Positions 35,166 through 45,909 of a stretch of 64,000 bases of DNA are shown one piece after another. Every line of letters starts with the position of its first letter. Position 1 is the stretch's first letter. A model generated the notes under the pieces. The model had not been told where the DNA came from. It saw only the letters and a list, made by a program, of their open reading frames with translations, and searched no databases. The stretch comes from Dromiciops gliroides (taxonomy: Eukaryota; Chordata; Mammalia; Microbiotheria; Microbiotheriidae): assembly GCF_019393635.1 (NCBI RefSeq), contig NC_057861.1, positions 539,074,211-539,138,210 of the forward strand. Reading direction: 5' to 3'. The position numbers were made by a program, and so were the translations under genes.

Positions 35166-35285
35166 ATAATTTGATTTCCTAGTTATAAAAATACAACTTT
35201 GCACTGAAGTGTTATATATTTGATATCCCAAATAAAAATACAATTAAAAAGTGTTATGTCCTTTTACTTTAAAAGAGCACACAGG

Positions 35286-35458
35286 GGGGCAGCTAGGTGG
35301 CACAGTGGATAGAGCACTGGCCCTGGATTCTGAAGGACCTGAGTTCAAATCCAGCCTCAGATGCTTAACACTTACTAGCTGTGTGACCCTGGGCAAGTCA
35401 CTTACCCCAATTGCCTCACCAAAAAACAAAAAACAAAAACAAACAAACAAAAAAAAAC
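35286..35458 (+). mobile_element. WSINE1-type SINE at the edge of the U6 copy
   Basis: Full-length copy from 'ggggcagctaggtgg' with an A/C-rich tail. The short TSD cacacagg is at 35278-35285 and 35459-35466, so the insertion point is exactly at the 5' end of the U6 sequence. Confidence 0.9.
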
Positions 35459-35465
35459 CACACAG

Positions 35466-35572
35466 GTGCTTGCTTTGGCAATGCATATACTTAAAGTGGA
35501 AGGATACAGAGAAGATTAGGATGGCCTCTGCTCAAGGATAACATGCAAATTCGTGAAGTGTTTCATATTTTT
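35466..35572 (+). pseudogene. U6 snRNA retro-pseudogene
   Basis: Aligns end to end with the 107-nt U6 spliceosomal RNA: 'gtgcttgctttggca' at the 5' stem, the invariant 'atacagagaagatta' (ACAGAGA box), 'aaattcgtgaag', and the terminal 'catattttt'. By eye it differs at roughly 15 positions, mostly transitions, including changes in the 5' stem-loop. Upstream I see a WSINE and no U6-type TATA/PSE arrangement, so it is not a functional gene. It runs straight into L1 ORF2 sequence with no A-tail between. Confidence 0.93.
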
Positions 35573-36752
35573 AGGGAACTAATGAAAAAATAAATGTACA
35601 GGAAGGTGGGCTAGCCATACTGCATCTCAAGCTATACTATAAAGTGGCAATCATCAAAACTATTTGGTACTGGCTAAGAAATAGAGTGGTAGATGAATGG
35701 AATATGTTAGGCACAGGAGACACAGTAGTAAATGACTACAATAATCTATTGTTTGATAAACCCAAAGATTCCAGCTTCTGAAATAAGAACTCAGTATTTG
35801 ACAAAAACTGCTGGAAAAACTGGAAGATAGTATGGCAGAAATTAGGCATAGACCAACATCTTACACCATATACCAAAATAGGTCAAAATGGGTACATGAT
35901 TTAGACATAAAGGGTGATACTACAAGTAAATTAGAAGAAGAAGGAATAGTTTACCTCTCAGATCTGTGGAGAGGAGAGCAATTTATGACCAAACAAGAGA
36001 TAGAGAATATTATGAAATGCAAAATGGATTATTTTGATTATATTAAATTAAAAAGTTTTTATACAAACAAACAATTTGACCAAAATTAGAAGGAAAGCAG
36101 AAAGCTGGGAAATAATTTCCATAGTCAGTGTTTCTGAAAAAAGGCTGCATATCTAAAACATATAGCGAAATAAATCAAATTTATAAGAATGCAAGTCATT
36201 CCCCAATTGAGAAATGATCAAAGAATATGACCAGGCAGTTTTCAGATGAAGAAATCAAAACTATTGACATATGAAAAAAATGTTCTAAATCACTATTAAT
36301 TAGAGAAATGAAAATTAAAACAACTCTGAGGTACTACCTCACACCTATCAGATTGTCTAATATAACAAAAAAGGAAAATAATAAATGTTGGAGAGACTGT
36401 GGAAAAATTGAAATACTAATGCATTGTTAGTAGAGTTGTAAACTGTTCCAACCGTTCTGTTGACCAATTTGGAACTATGCCCAAGAGGCTATGGGGTTGT
36501 ACATACCCTTTGACCCAGTAATACCACTACCAGGTCTGTATCTCAAAGAGATCACACAGAAGGGAAAAGGACCCACTTGTACAAAAATATTTATAGTAGC
36601 TCTCTTTGTGGTGGCAAAGAATTGGAAATTGAGGGGACACCCATCAATTGGGGAATCGCTGAACAAGTTGTGGTATATGAATGTAATGGAATACCATTGT
36701 GCTATAAGAAATGATGAGCAGGCAGATTCCAGGAAAACCTGGAAAGACTTAA
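35573..36752 (+). mobile_element. L1 ORF2 3' part joined to U6
   Basis: Begins immediately after the U6 oligo-T in mid-ORF2 ('VGLAILHLKLYYKVAIIKTI'). It runs through 'TPYTKI', 'NIMKCKMDYFDYIKLKSFY', 'PFDPVIPLPGLYLKEI' and 'KIFIVALFVVAKNWKL', with several frame breaks. It stops near 'ggaaagactta', where the inverted HAL1 starts. Its own 3' UTR and A-tail are missing, so a TSD for the U6-L1 unit could not be confirmed. Confidence 0.85.
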
Positions 36753-36944
36753 GTGGACTTTTCCTATTTTCTCATCAAAGTCCCTTTTGAGAGCTTCCAT
36801 GGCCTGAGACCAGTTCATATTTTTCTTAGAAGCTTTGGATGTTGGAGCTTTGACGCTGTTATTATCTTCTTCTGAGGTTGTATTGTGGTTTACCTTACCC
36901 CCAAAGAAGTTTTTGATGGTCTTCTGCTTTCTCTGCCTACTCAT
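36753..36944 (-). pseudogene. L1/HAL1 ORF1 N-terminal fragment
   Basis: About 64 codons from the start Met: basic start 'MSRQRKQKTIKNFF', acidic 'TSEEDNNS', then 'MNWSQAMEALKRDFDEKIGK', which leads into the coiled coil. It is cut by the inversion boundary. The homologous region lies at about 55855-55995. Confidence 0.75.
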
Positions 36945-37728
36945 CCTGGCTTACTATTTCTTGGCTTTTAACTCCTTCTTAAAGTGTGGTGCTGCTTCCA
37001 GGACACACTGTTCAAGCTACAGCGTGGCCCAGGGGATGGTTAGGCTTTTTCTCAGCCTGCCTGGCCTCACTTTCATTTGATTTTAAACTCTCTTCTGGGG
37101 GGACGGGGGGGAGGGGCTGCTTCTCTGCTCCACTCCTGTTCTCAGCTTCAGAGGGTCCCAGGTGTTTTGGGTCGAGAGGGGGCAGGCATTAATCTCACCT
37201 GGCCTGTTCTCAGGTCCAGAGACAACCTCAGGCCTACTTTACTAAGTAACCAACCAGCAAAGCTTTCTGTGGTGTGGTTCTCAGCTTCCAATGAGACCGC
37301 TCTCCTGCTCCCCTCCCCAACCTGGGTCTCTCGCCACTCAGGATTTCTTCCTGGTTCCCCGCTGGGGTGGGACAGTCAAATCCTTTCCCCCAGTCCAGTG
37401 GTACCCCTGCACTTACACGCCCTGGGCCAGCTGTTCATTCTGACTACGTGCATGCTCGGTTCCAGAAGACGCTTGTGCTCCAGCCGATTCTGAGGCACTG
37501 GGGCAAATTCCTCTGGCAGGTGTCTGGTGTGTCGGCCCGATTGCAGGGTTAGGCTTTATTCATGGCTCAGCATGGCCCCCTGAAATTTATCTATAGCTGG
37601 AGAAAACTCTCAGCCCATATTTTTTGTGTTTTTTTCTGCCCCAAGTGTTCTTTTATTGCTATTTTTGGGGTGATTGTATCAGGAGTCTTGTGGGTTTAAT
37701 GTCTTTCTTCCACCATCTTGGCTCTGCC

Positions 37729-38060
37729 AGGAATATTATAGCCAAATTCCAGAACTCCCAGGTCAAGGAAAAAATACTGCAAGCAGCTGGAAAAAAGGAA
37801 TTCAAATACTGTGGAGCTCCAATAAGGATAAAGCAAGATCTAGCAGCTTCTACATTAAAGGACCAAAGGGCATGGAATATGATATTCCAGAGGGCAAAGG
37901 AATTGGGACTTTAGCCAAAAATCACATACCCAGCAAAACTGAGTATAATTTTTCAGAGGCAAAAATGGGATTTCAATGAGAAAGAGGTCTTTCAAGCACT
38001 TGTGATGCACTGAATAGAAAATTTGACTTTCAAATACAAGATCCTGGAGAAGCATAAAAA
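37729..38060 (+). pseudogene. HAL1 ORF1 C-terminal domain fragment
   Basis: 'NIIAKFQNSQVKEKILQAAG', 'APIRIKQDLAASTLKDQRAW' and, in another frame, 'PSKTEYNFSEAKMGF' match the ORF1p C-terminal domain that helps bind RNA (compare human L1 'LSAETLQARREW' and 'PAKLSFISEGE'). A frame change and stops are present. Confidence 0.8.
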
Positions 38061-38231
38061 GGTAAAGAGGAAAAAGACTTCATGAGGGATATTAAAAGAT
38101 CAAACTATTTACATTCCTACATGGGAAGATTAATACTTTGAAATCATAAGAACTATCTCAGTTAGAAATCCACAGAAGACAGGGCTGAACTGAATATGAA
38201 GGGATGATATCTGTAAAGCATTTATGTTTTG

Positions 38232-38340
38232 TTCCTTGTAGGGCAAACAGGGTGGGGTGTCTAATGTCTGGGGCTGGATTTGGAGTTGGGGCCTCCTGCA
38301 TACAGGGCTGGTGCTTTGTTCACTGTGCCACCTAACTAAT
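38232..38340 (-). repeat. Degraded WSINE-like segment carried inside HAL1
   Basis: The same reverse SINE core as at 5214-5326, at the same HAL1 position, between 'gatgatatctgtaaag' and 'gatgacatcattaaaa'. It shares non-consensus bases with that copy (gctggattt, gggcctcctg, ctttgt), as expected from common descent. Confidence 0.65.
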
Positions 38341-39067
38341 CCATGATGACATCATTAAAATAGGGTTGAGATGTAGGAGGAATAAACTGGGGGAGGGAGA
38401 AGGGGAGAGATTGTCGGGGGAGAGGTGGTTCACATGAAGGAATCAAGAAGAAAGCTTATGGAGGAGAGTAGAAGAGGGGGAAGGAGTTGAGGAATGAGTG
38501 AACCTTAATATCATCAGAATTGGCTCAAAGAAGGACTAACATACATACTCAAGTAGATATAGTAATATATTTTTGCCCTGGGGGGGAAGAGGGAGAAAAG
38601 GGGTGGGGAGAAGGGAAGGAGGAAAGGGCAGATTGGGGGAGAGAGCAGTAAAAAGCAAAACACTTGCAAGGAGGATGAAGATGTTCTCTGCATTACTGCA
38701 CCAGTGTGACATATTGAATTGCTTGATCTCACGGGGAGGGTTGAGGAGGGAGGGAGGAAGAAAAATTTAGAACACAGAATTAGCTCAGGGATCCTGATCT
38801 CATTGGAGTGGGCTCATGGAGGGAATAGCTTTCATATCCAATTGGGAGGAGCAATCTATTTAACCCTGCAGGAAAATGGGAGGGGAAGAGGATAAGGAAG
38901 GGGTGGGGAAAGGAGTGCAGAGTGAGGGAGAGGATAGTCCGAAGTAAAACACCTTTGAGGAGGAATAGGTAAAAAGAAAATAGAGTAAATGTCATGGGAA
39001 GGGAGTGGGATGGAGGGAAATAGTTATGATGATCGATTACAATGGCAAAATGTATGGTACCTACTTT

Positions 39068-39220
39068 TTGTTTTGTTTTGTTTTGTGAGGTGGTTGGGGT
39101 TGGGTGTCTTGCCTAGGGTCGCGCAGCTGGTGGGTGTTGAGTTTCTGGGGCCAGATTTGAGCTCAGGTCCTCCTGACTCCAGGGCCGGTGCTCTGTCCAC
39201 TCTGCCACCTAGCTGCCCAT
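39068..39220 (-). mobile_element. WSINE1-type SINE with A-to-G excess
   Basis: Reverse copy with TTTTG tail. The TSD atggtacctacttt at 39054-39067 recurs with one mismatch at 39221-39234. Against the other copies I count about 13 plus-strand A-to-G differences among roughly 19, clustered between 39090 and 39155. Confidence 0.9.
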
Positions 39221-39780
39221 ATGGTACTTACTTTGCTGGGCTTTTATGAAAAAAATTCTCAGTCAAGCTTAAGGTACTATATAAAGGTTATGATAAGCAG
39301 GATACTATCAGAAAAACCTGGAAAGACCTACATGAACTGAAGCAGAGTGAAATGTACTGTATACAAAATAATAGCAATAGTGGGGGATGATCTGCTGGGA
39401 AGCATGTGGTTATTTTCTGCAAGGCAATGATCCAATATAACCCTGAAAGACTTATGAAGTTTGCAGCTCATCTGCAGAGAAAGAACTGATAGTATCTGAA
39501 AACAGATGGAAACACATTTTAATTTTTTTTTTCATTTCCTCTTTGACAATTCCTTCATCTGAAGTTTTGGTTCTTTTTTTACTGTTTTCTCTCACAACTA
39601 GCTAATATGGGAATTTTTCCATGACTACTCATGTATAAATTATTTTGAATTGCTTGAGTTCTTGTGGGTGGGGGGTGGGAATGGAGGGAGGAAGAGAAGT
39701 TGGAACACAAAATTTTTTAAAATTGATGTTAAAATTTAGTTTTTACATAGATTTTGGAAAATAAAATTCTATTCAAAACA

Positions 39781-39955
39781 TCCAGGACCATCTCCAGGCA
39801 TCCTGATATATAACTTGCCAATGAACCCAGATGGCTCTGGAGGAGAGAGTGAGGTGGGTGACTTTGTATAGTCCTCCTTAACTTAAATCTAATTCAGTAC
39901 AAGTAATGACATCACCCTGATTCCATGGTTTTCTTGGAGAAAGAACAAACAACAA
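39781..39955 (+). repeat. Unnamed interspersed repeat, copy 2
   Basis: 'ccagatggctctggaggaga', 'ggtgactttgtatagtcctc' and 'aacttaaatctaattcag' align with 11.7-11.8 kb and end 'gaacaaacaacaacaa'. It directly follows the HAL1 end. Confidence 0.55.
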
Positions 39956-40089
39956 CAATTATTACATGGGATATATTTCTGTATCCTGTGATTTCCATCC
40001 TTCCTACCTCTTTGTGTCAAATTTCCCCTTAGGACTCCTGGATGTATCTTTCTGAAATGTTTCTTTTGCTTGAACTTCAAATACTTTCT

Positions 40090-40920
40090 TTTAAGTTTGC
40101 CTTATATGATAATCTGCTAATTTACTTCCATGTCTCAAGTGTCCCTCCTCTTCAATACCTTCCCCCAAACAACTGCAGAATTGATTTTCCTAAAGCACAG
40201 ATCTGACCATGCCTCTTCCCTGTTTCTTGTTAATTCTAAGATTAAATGCAAGCTACTTTGGCATTGAAAATTTTTTCACAAATTGACTCCTACCTATCTT
40301 TAGAGATTTATTACATGTTATTTTCCTTCATATAGTCTATAGTCTGAACAAATTTACCTCACTCTCCTTCAAACATGAGATCCTGTCACCTCTTTCTATA
40401 TACTTTTATTCGCAGGCTGGTTTTTGTCGTTGTTGAGTTGTCATGTTCAACTCCTCATGATCCCATTTTTAGTTTTCTTGGCAAGGGTACTGCAACAGTT
40501 TGCCATTTACTTCTCCAGCTCATTTTACAGATGAGGAAACTGAGACAGGCAGGGTTAAGTGACTTGCCCAGGGTCACAGAGCTAGTAAATGTCTGAGGCT
40601 GGATTTGAACTCAGGAAGATGTCTTCCTGATTTCAAGTCCTGTGCTCTGTGCACTGTAGAGGAACCTAGCTTCCCTAGGCTGGTACTCATGCCTACAATG
40701 CCTTTCATGATCCTCCCTTGTATCCCTAGTATGTCTCCCCTGAAATTATGTTGTATTTATTTTGTATGTATTTTGTATGCACTTGTATGTGTATTTGTTT
40801 TCTCCCTAGACAGAATGCAAGCTCCTGCAAGGGCAGGAATTGTTACATCATTGTCTTTATATCCTTAGTGCCTAGCATAGTACTTAGCACATAATAAAGG
40901 TTTAACAAATGGTTGTTGAT
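40090..40920 (+). mobile_element. L2 3' part split by MAR1
   Basis: Begins in degraded L2 ORF2/UTR ('gattttcctaaagcacagat', 'ctgaccatgcctcttccctg'), is broken by a MAR1 at 40422-40676, and resumes to the canonical end 'gcaagctcctgcaagggcag', 'gcctagcatagtacttagca'. No intact frame. Confidence 0.75.
40422..40676 (-). mobile_element. MAR1-type SINE in L2
   Basis: BovB-like tail 'catgttcaactcctcatgat', 'acttctccagctcattttac', core 'ttgaactcaggaagatgtct'. The 8-bp TSD aggctggt is at 40414-40421 and 40677-40684. Confidence 0.9.
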
Positions 40921-41049
40921 TTATTGGATTTTATTAAGCAAATTACAATGTAGTTTCAATAAGGTAATGTCTCTTCCTGATACCAAAAATGATGCTACAT
41001 GGTGGTGTTAGATACGAACATATCTAAAGAATAAAAATTGCAAATGAAC

Positions 41050-41400
41050 CAAAGGGAAATGGAGATCCATGACAGACAGAAATAGGCTGATATATGTTTC
41101 TAACAATGACCTCTGTGTGAGAAGCAAGCAGTGTGAAAGATATCATCCAAGAAACACGTACTTAGAAGGAATTTAGCAGATCCTTTTGCAACAATCGGGT
41201 CGGGGTTCCAAATGGACAACCCCAAAGGCTAAACTGGCAACACGGAATGTTCCAAGATATAGAAAGAAGCCTCCAGCAAGTTGGGCAGATTATATAGAGA
41301 GGATTTATATGACAGACATGAAATATATAGGATGAGAAGGGATGGTCTGAAACAGAGAAAAGAGTGCCTCACTTTGGCTGAAGTATCGTGTCCATGGAAA
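41050..41400 (+). other. Possible RTE LINE C-terminal fragment
   Basis: A conceptual frame gives 'KPPASWADYIERIYMTD', which resembles the 'RP-TRW-D-I' end of RTE proteins. Upstream 'MDNPKG' could correspond to the preceding block. Weak, and could be chance. Confidence 0.3.
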
Positions 41401-42330
41401 AATGAAAATAATCTGATTAGTAAATCATATTCATATATGGAAATGCATCAATTGTTACATCATTCTTAGCTTTCTATACAGTATGTGTCTCACCTCTAAA
41501 TTTCATCACTTCCCTGAATAGAAAGTTTTCAAAGCTATGAGCCTGAAGTATTCAACCAATCTGACCTTTGTGCTAATTCTTTTCTGGAAAAAAACTGTTT
41601 ACCACCTGTTTTCTATGGAGTACAACATATGCTCAGTACAATCATATGCAAACCAGGGGCAGGCTGGTTCATTTTATGAAGTCTGCCTCAGGTGATTTAT
41701 CTTTTTCTCAGAAATTAATAGTGTCCTCACTTCTCAGTCAATACTACCCAAAATGGGAATGCTAGAGTAGAATGACATTGATTCTTCTTATCAAAACATA
41801 GGCATATATGCAATATTGGGCCCTACTATGTTAGGATTATCTGTCAATTCATTTTGTTTTATTCCCTGCACTTTACAAACTCTTTCTTTATGTATTCTAT
41901 GAAATTGGCATAAAATTGACTCTGCTATGTTTCTCAAGGTAGGTGCTATAACTTTGAGGATCACTAGAAAGGCTTACATGATGACAAGATGTCTCCCCTT
42001 CCCATGAATTGTGAAGCCTGAAATTCCATCACTGGAGACTTTTTCCTTGGGATTATATATTGCATTCTACCTCAGATCCTCTTTGGAAAAAATAATCATA
42101 ACTGACATAAGAGGAGAAAGGAATAACATACTAAACTGTTCATGCTTTAGCCTGAATATCCTTATTAGAGTGTACTTTTTCTCTAAATGAATGGGACCCA
42201 GACCATCACGAGAACATTGGAATAAGGGGGAATGAGAGTGTGTTGGAGTATGGGAAAGATGCCTGAAGGAGAATGATGTCATTATAATTGTTGAGATTAA
42301 GTCCTGATACTTCTCTTGGGATCTATTCCC
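41401..42330. other. Unique DNA, nothing recognised
   Basis: No clear transposon signature or exon. Confidence 0.45.
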
Positions 42331-42334
42331 ATAT

Positions 42335-42510
42335 TTAGCAGTGAAAAGAGTGCTAGTTTTGGAACCACAGGACCTGGGTTCAAATCTCATATCTGCCATG
42401 TATTATCTTGGGCAAGTCACTTAATTTTTTTGAGCCTCAGTTCTTATCTATAAAATGGCAGGGTGTGTGTAGACTGGATGACTTCTAGGCTGTTTCTGGT
42501 TGGTGAGTAA
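42335..42510 (+). repeat. MIR-type SINE
   Basis: 'gggttcaaatctcatatctg', 'ttgggcaagtcacttaattt' and 'tgactTctaggctgtttctg'-like end. Confidence 0.7.
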
Positions 42511-43210
42511 AACTAGGAAAAAACACCTACCACCTCTTCATCTTCCTGACAATGGTAAAATATCTCCGATCTCTTCCTGAAGTTTCTTGACAGGTCTGAG
42601 GGCATAGGTTCTGTATTCTGCTTGCAAGGTTTCAGCTGAAGAGATGGGGACCAACCTTCTCCCTACTTTGGCCATGAGCTAATTAGCCAGTCAGGCAAGT
42701 TCTGCATAAACCATCTTTCCATGACATGCAATATGTCAGGTTGGGGAGTTAAAGATTCTGTCAACACAAAAAGTCCATGTTGAATTGTCTAACCAACTAT
42801 TTTTATCAGGGGACTTTACTTCTATGCTTCCTAGACTATTCAGCAATGGTTTGCAGATTCCTCTTCCCTTTTCTCTATCCTCTCCCTCCTTCCTTCTGAT
42901 TCCTCTGACACTGAACCACGAAACTTAATTGTTCTAGATTCTAGGGCTTGGACCCTTCGATGGACTCTTGGTCACCTAAAGTAGAATAGCACAGAGCAAG
43001 AGAAGATGGTGTTTCTCAAGTTGATGGGACATCTCACTGCCAACTGAGTCAACATATCTTTCTGACTTGGCACATCATCATCGTAAATACAAGGTGAGGG
43101 CAACTATACTCAACAGAACCAGTGCTGTATCTCTTCCAAATATTATTTCCATGTTATTATTGAGTAAATTAATTTTGATACGTCTTATATGGTCTATGAG
43201 TATCTCATCT
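42511..43210. other. Unique DNA, nothing recognised
   Basis: No repeat or coding motif seen. Confidence 0.45.
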
Positions 43211-43214
43211 TGTT

Positions 43215-43430
43215 CTAATCCTAAACTTAAACCACTGGACTAGCCTGAGTTAGATTTGGCCCAGGATACCTTCCCTGATTTGACAGATGAGGAAACTGAG
43301 TGCCAGAGGCATTGTGACTTTCCTGAGGTCATACAGATTGTAAGTGAAAGAGCCAGGATTTGAATTCAGATACCATGATGCCAGTACAATACTCTTTTTA
43401 CCATACCACTCTGCCTTCCTCAGCCTTCTT
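43215..43430 (+). repeat. MIR3/THER2-like SINE
   Basis: 'tttgacagatgaggaaactg', 'gaggtcatacagattgtaag' and 'aggatttgaattcagatacc'. Confidence 0.65.
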
Positions 43431-43884
43431 TACTTGAAGAATCATGCTGCCTCTAAAAGGCAACTAAAACTAAAAGGTTTAAACCACTGATTTTTCTACC
43501 CTCCTGATTCCTAATGGATTGTTTGTTTATTCTACCAAGTGAAGTAGTTTTGTTCTTTGCCTGATGACTGTCAGGAAGGAAAAAGAGAGTCATTTGGGCT
43601 TGTAGGAGTGCTGGAGAGATTTATTAACTGGACTCGGGAATCTTCTGTACCAGCCGTAGATAAGATTTTGAAGGGCCTTGAGGACTGCCTAAATGCAGCA
43701 GAGATAAAAGTCATAGCAGCATGAAACTTCATGACATCACCTTGTGGTTCCTAACAAGCCCTAGCACAGTAAGAGACCCGAAGAGCCATTGGCAGCTTCT
43801 TTCCTCGCTTCCACATTAATGTTTTTGTAGTGTACCACCAAGGGACAGACCCTAGGAGGTTTGGTTTCAAAGCCAGAGCTGCAG

Positions 43885-43985
43885 TGATTAAGAGATAGTT
43901 CTTTGGAGCCAGGATTACAAAAATCTGATGCACAATGCCTGGTACACAGTAGGCATTTAATAAATCTTTGACCAACTGATGGATT
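43885..43985 (+). repeat. L2/MIR 3' end fragment
   Basis: 'caatgcctggtacacagtag' followed by 'gcatttaataaatctttgac'. Confidence 0.65.
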
Positions 43986-44254
43986 CTTTTCTGAAATGTT
44001 CACTGTTCTGAGTCTTCTGAAGCTCCCTGACAAACCATGAAGCCATGTTGGGCCCTATCCAAAGTCCTGAGATGTCATAGGTAAGAAATTAATTTAGAGT
44101 TATAGGAGCCTAGAAACATGTGACTAGACTTTGGGAATATCTTTTTAATTTACCTTACTTTCATTAAGTTTTTGACTTTCAGGGGGAGAATAATACTTAT
44201 ATCCTCTACTCTTCCACGGGATTAGGATCTCTGAAATCTTTGAAAAATCTTTTA

Positions 44255-44722
44255 TCAGCTTGATGATTTTAGAAAAAACGTGGATAGGCTTGCACTAAAT
44301 AATGACTAGTGAAATGAGCAGAACCAAGAGAACATTGTATACAGTAACAGCAGTATTGTTTTAAGAAGAACTTTGAGCAAATAAGTGATTTTGACTATTA
44401 TAAATACCCAAATCTAGTATAATGGACCCATGAAGGAAGATACTATCTGTATCCAGAGAAAGAACTGATAAATAGAAGTATGTATAGGATGATTTTACAT
44501 ATATACATATTTGTGCCTAATGGTAACCATCTCTAGGGTGGAGGGAGGGAAGGACAAAAAGAAAAAAAGAAATTTACATAATGACTTTATTATATATTTA
44601 AAAGGAATAGCAAGTTCTACATAACAGATTTACAGTTTCATGTGCAATCATCTTTTTATTGTACTTTGTTATGGAAATGCTTGTTTTGTTACATAAATTA
44701 AAAATTAAATAAATAAATGAAA
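44255..44722 (+). mobile_element. L1 3' end (older subfamily)
   Basis: 'gaaatgagcagaaccaagag', 'aacattgtatacagtaacag', 'tccagagaaagaactgataa', 'aatggtaaccatctctaggg' and an A-rich end near 44722. No coding part is left. The 3' UTR differs from the 6.5-kb copy but carries the same ORF2 end block. Confidence 0.82.
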
Positions 44723-44754
44723 TTTTTGAAGTGCCACTGAGAACTCTTCCTTGG

Positions 44755-44870
44755 CAACCCTTTGTTGTCAGTGACATAATGGCTAGAGCTTTGGCCTTGG
44801 AGTCATGAATACCTGAGTTCAAGTCTTGTCTCATACAAATCACTGTGTAAATTAAGTGCTAACTGCTTGG
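44755..44870 (+). repeat. Diverged WSINE/MIR-type SINE
   Basis: 'cataatggctagagctttgg' followed by 'aatacctgagttcaagtctt'. The 3' half is worn. Confidence 0.55.
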
Positions 44871-44934
44871 AGGTGGAGTCAGAAAGACCTGCCTCAAAAT
44901 CTGCCTCATACAAATTACTACTGGCTGTGTGATT

Positions 44935-45285
44935 GATGTGCTAATCACTAGGACTTGGAGTAAGGAACAACTGAGATCAAATCTTGCCTCATTTACTTAC
45001 TATGTGACTCATGTGCAAAGCACCTAACTCCCCATAGCCTCAGTTTCCTCATTTATAAAATAGGAATAATAGCATTTACCTAGCAAGGTTGTTGTGAGGA
45101 TCAAGTGAGATAAAACATGTAAAGCACTTTGTAAACCTTAAGGTACTATATAAATGTTAGCTATAAACTGGTAGGCATTGTGGTTGGAAAGAGGATAAAC
45201 TCTGAAGGCCAAGGATGTAGGTTCAAATCTTGCTTCTGACACCTGGCGGTTTTGTCACCCTGGACAAGTCACTTCAGTAATGGAG
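44935..45285 (+). repeat. MIR/THER1-type SINE plus a second 5' fragment
   Basis: The first copy (about 44935-45165) is nearly complete: 'cctcagtttcctcatttata', 'ggttgttgtgaggatcaagt' and 'gtaaagcactttgtaaacct'. A new 5' half starts near 45170 (gtaggttcaaatcttgcttc). Confidence 0.75.
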
Positions 45286-45550
45286 ATATAATGAACAAAA
45301 ACAATGAAACAGTTCCTGCCCTCAAGAAGCTTACATTCTATTATGGAAGACAATATGTTTACATACATGTAATACATGGAATAAATACAAAAAATTTTGA
45401 GGATGAGGTAATAGTAGCTAGAGTATCAGGAAAGATCTTATGCAGGTTTAGCTGAGCTTTGAGGAAAACCAGGGACTCTAGTGATTGGAAATGAACAGAA
45501 AGAGCATTTCAAGTATGGTAGACAGTCCATATAAAGCACAGAAATAGGAA
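45286..45550 (+). repeat. Old therian interspersed repeat
   Basis: 'acagttcctgccctcaagaa', 'gcttacattctattatggaa' and 'tagctgagctttgaggaaaa' match the family at 34620-35165. Confidence 0.6.
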
Positions 45551-45909
45551 ATTAATCTAAGCCTCAGTTTCCTCATATGTAAAATAATGGAGCTGAATGA
45601 AATATTTTCTTATTTCCCTTCCATCTCAAGATCTCTGAAAAGAATGATGAAGGGTTCCTTCTCCCTACTGAATTATAGGGGAGCTATTGGGAAATCTTAG
45701 CTCCACAGGTCTTTAAACACCTGGGAAGGCAGGCGAGGTGGCCAGAGACATAGGCACAACATGTAGCTAGGTGTGATTTGAGGAATGTCAAAAAGTTCCT
45801 GTAATCTGAGCTTTCTCCCTTACTAGTCTACTACTCTGTCTAAAACTCATACTGTTAAATGGATGCCTTAGAAATTCTATGGGAAATTGCAAGTTTTAGT
45901 TGAGTTAAG

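Larger units (their letters stand above)
36753..39778 (+). mobile_element. HAL1-like element with 5' inversion
   Basis: Left part (about 36753-37728) is in reverse: from 37728 leftward it reads the 5' UTR start (ccaagatggtgg), then an ORF1 N-terminus whose Met is at 36944 on the minus strand ('MSRQRKQKTIKNFFGG'). From 37729 rightward it is forward: ORF1 C-terminus ('NIIAKFQNSQVKEKILQAA'), purine-rich spacer, 3' UTR and A-rich end. No ORF2 lies between ORF1 and 3' UTR. An inverted 5' part with loss at the junction is the signature of twin priming. A WSINE (39068-39220) and an older SINE segment (38232-38340) lie within. Confidence 0.8.

Noticed and set aside
35466-35572. Functional U6 gene
   Set aside because: Many differences from U6, fusion to L1 and absence of a U6-type upstream promoter point to a retro-pseudogene.
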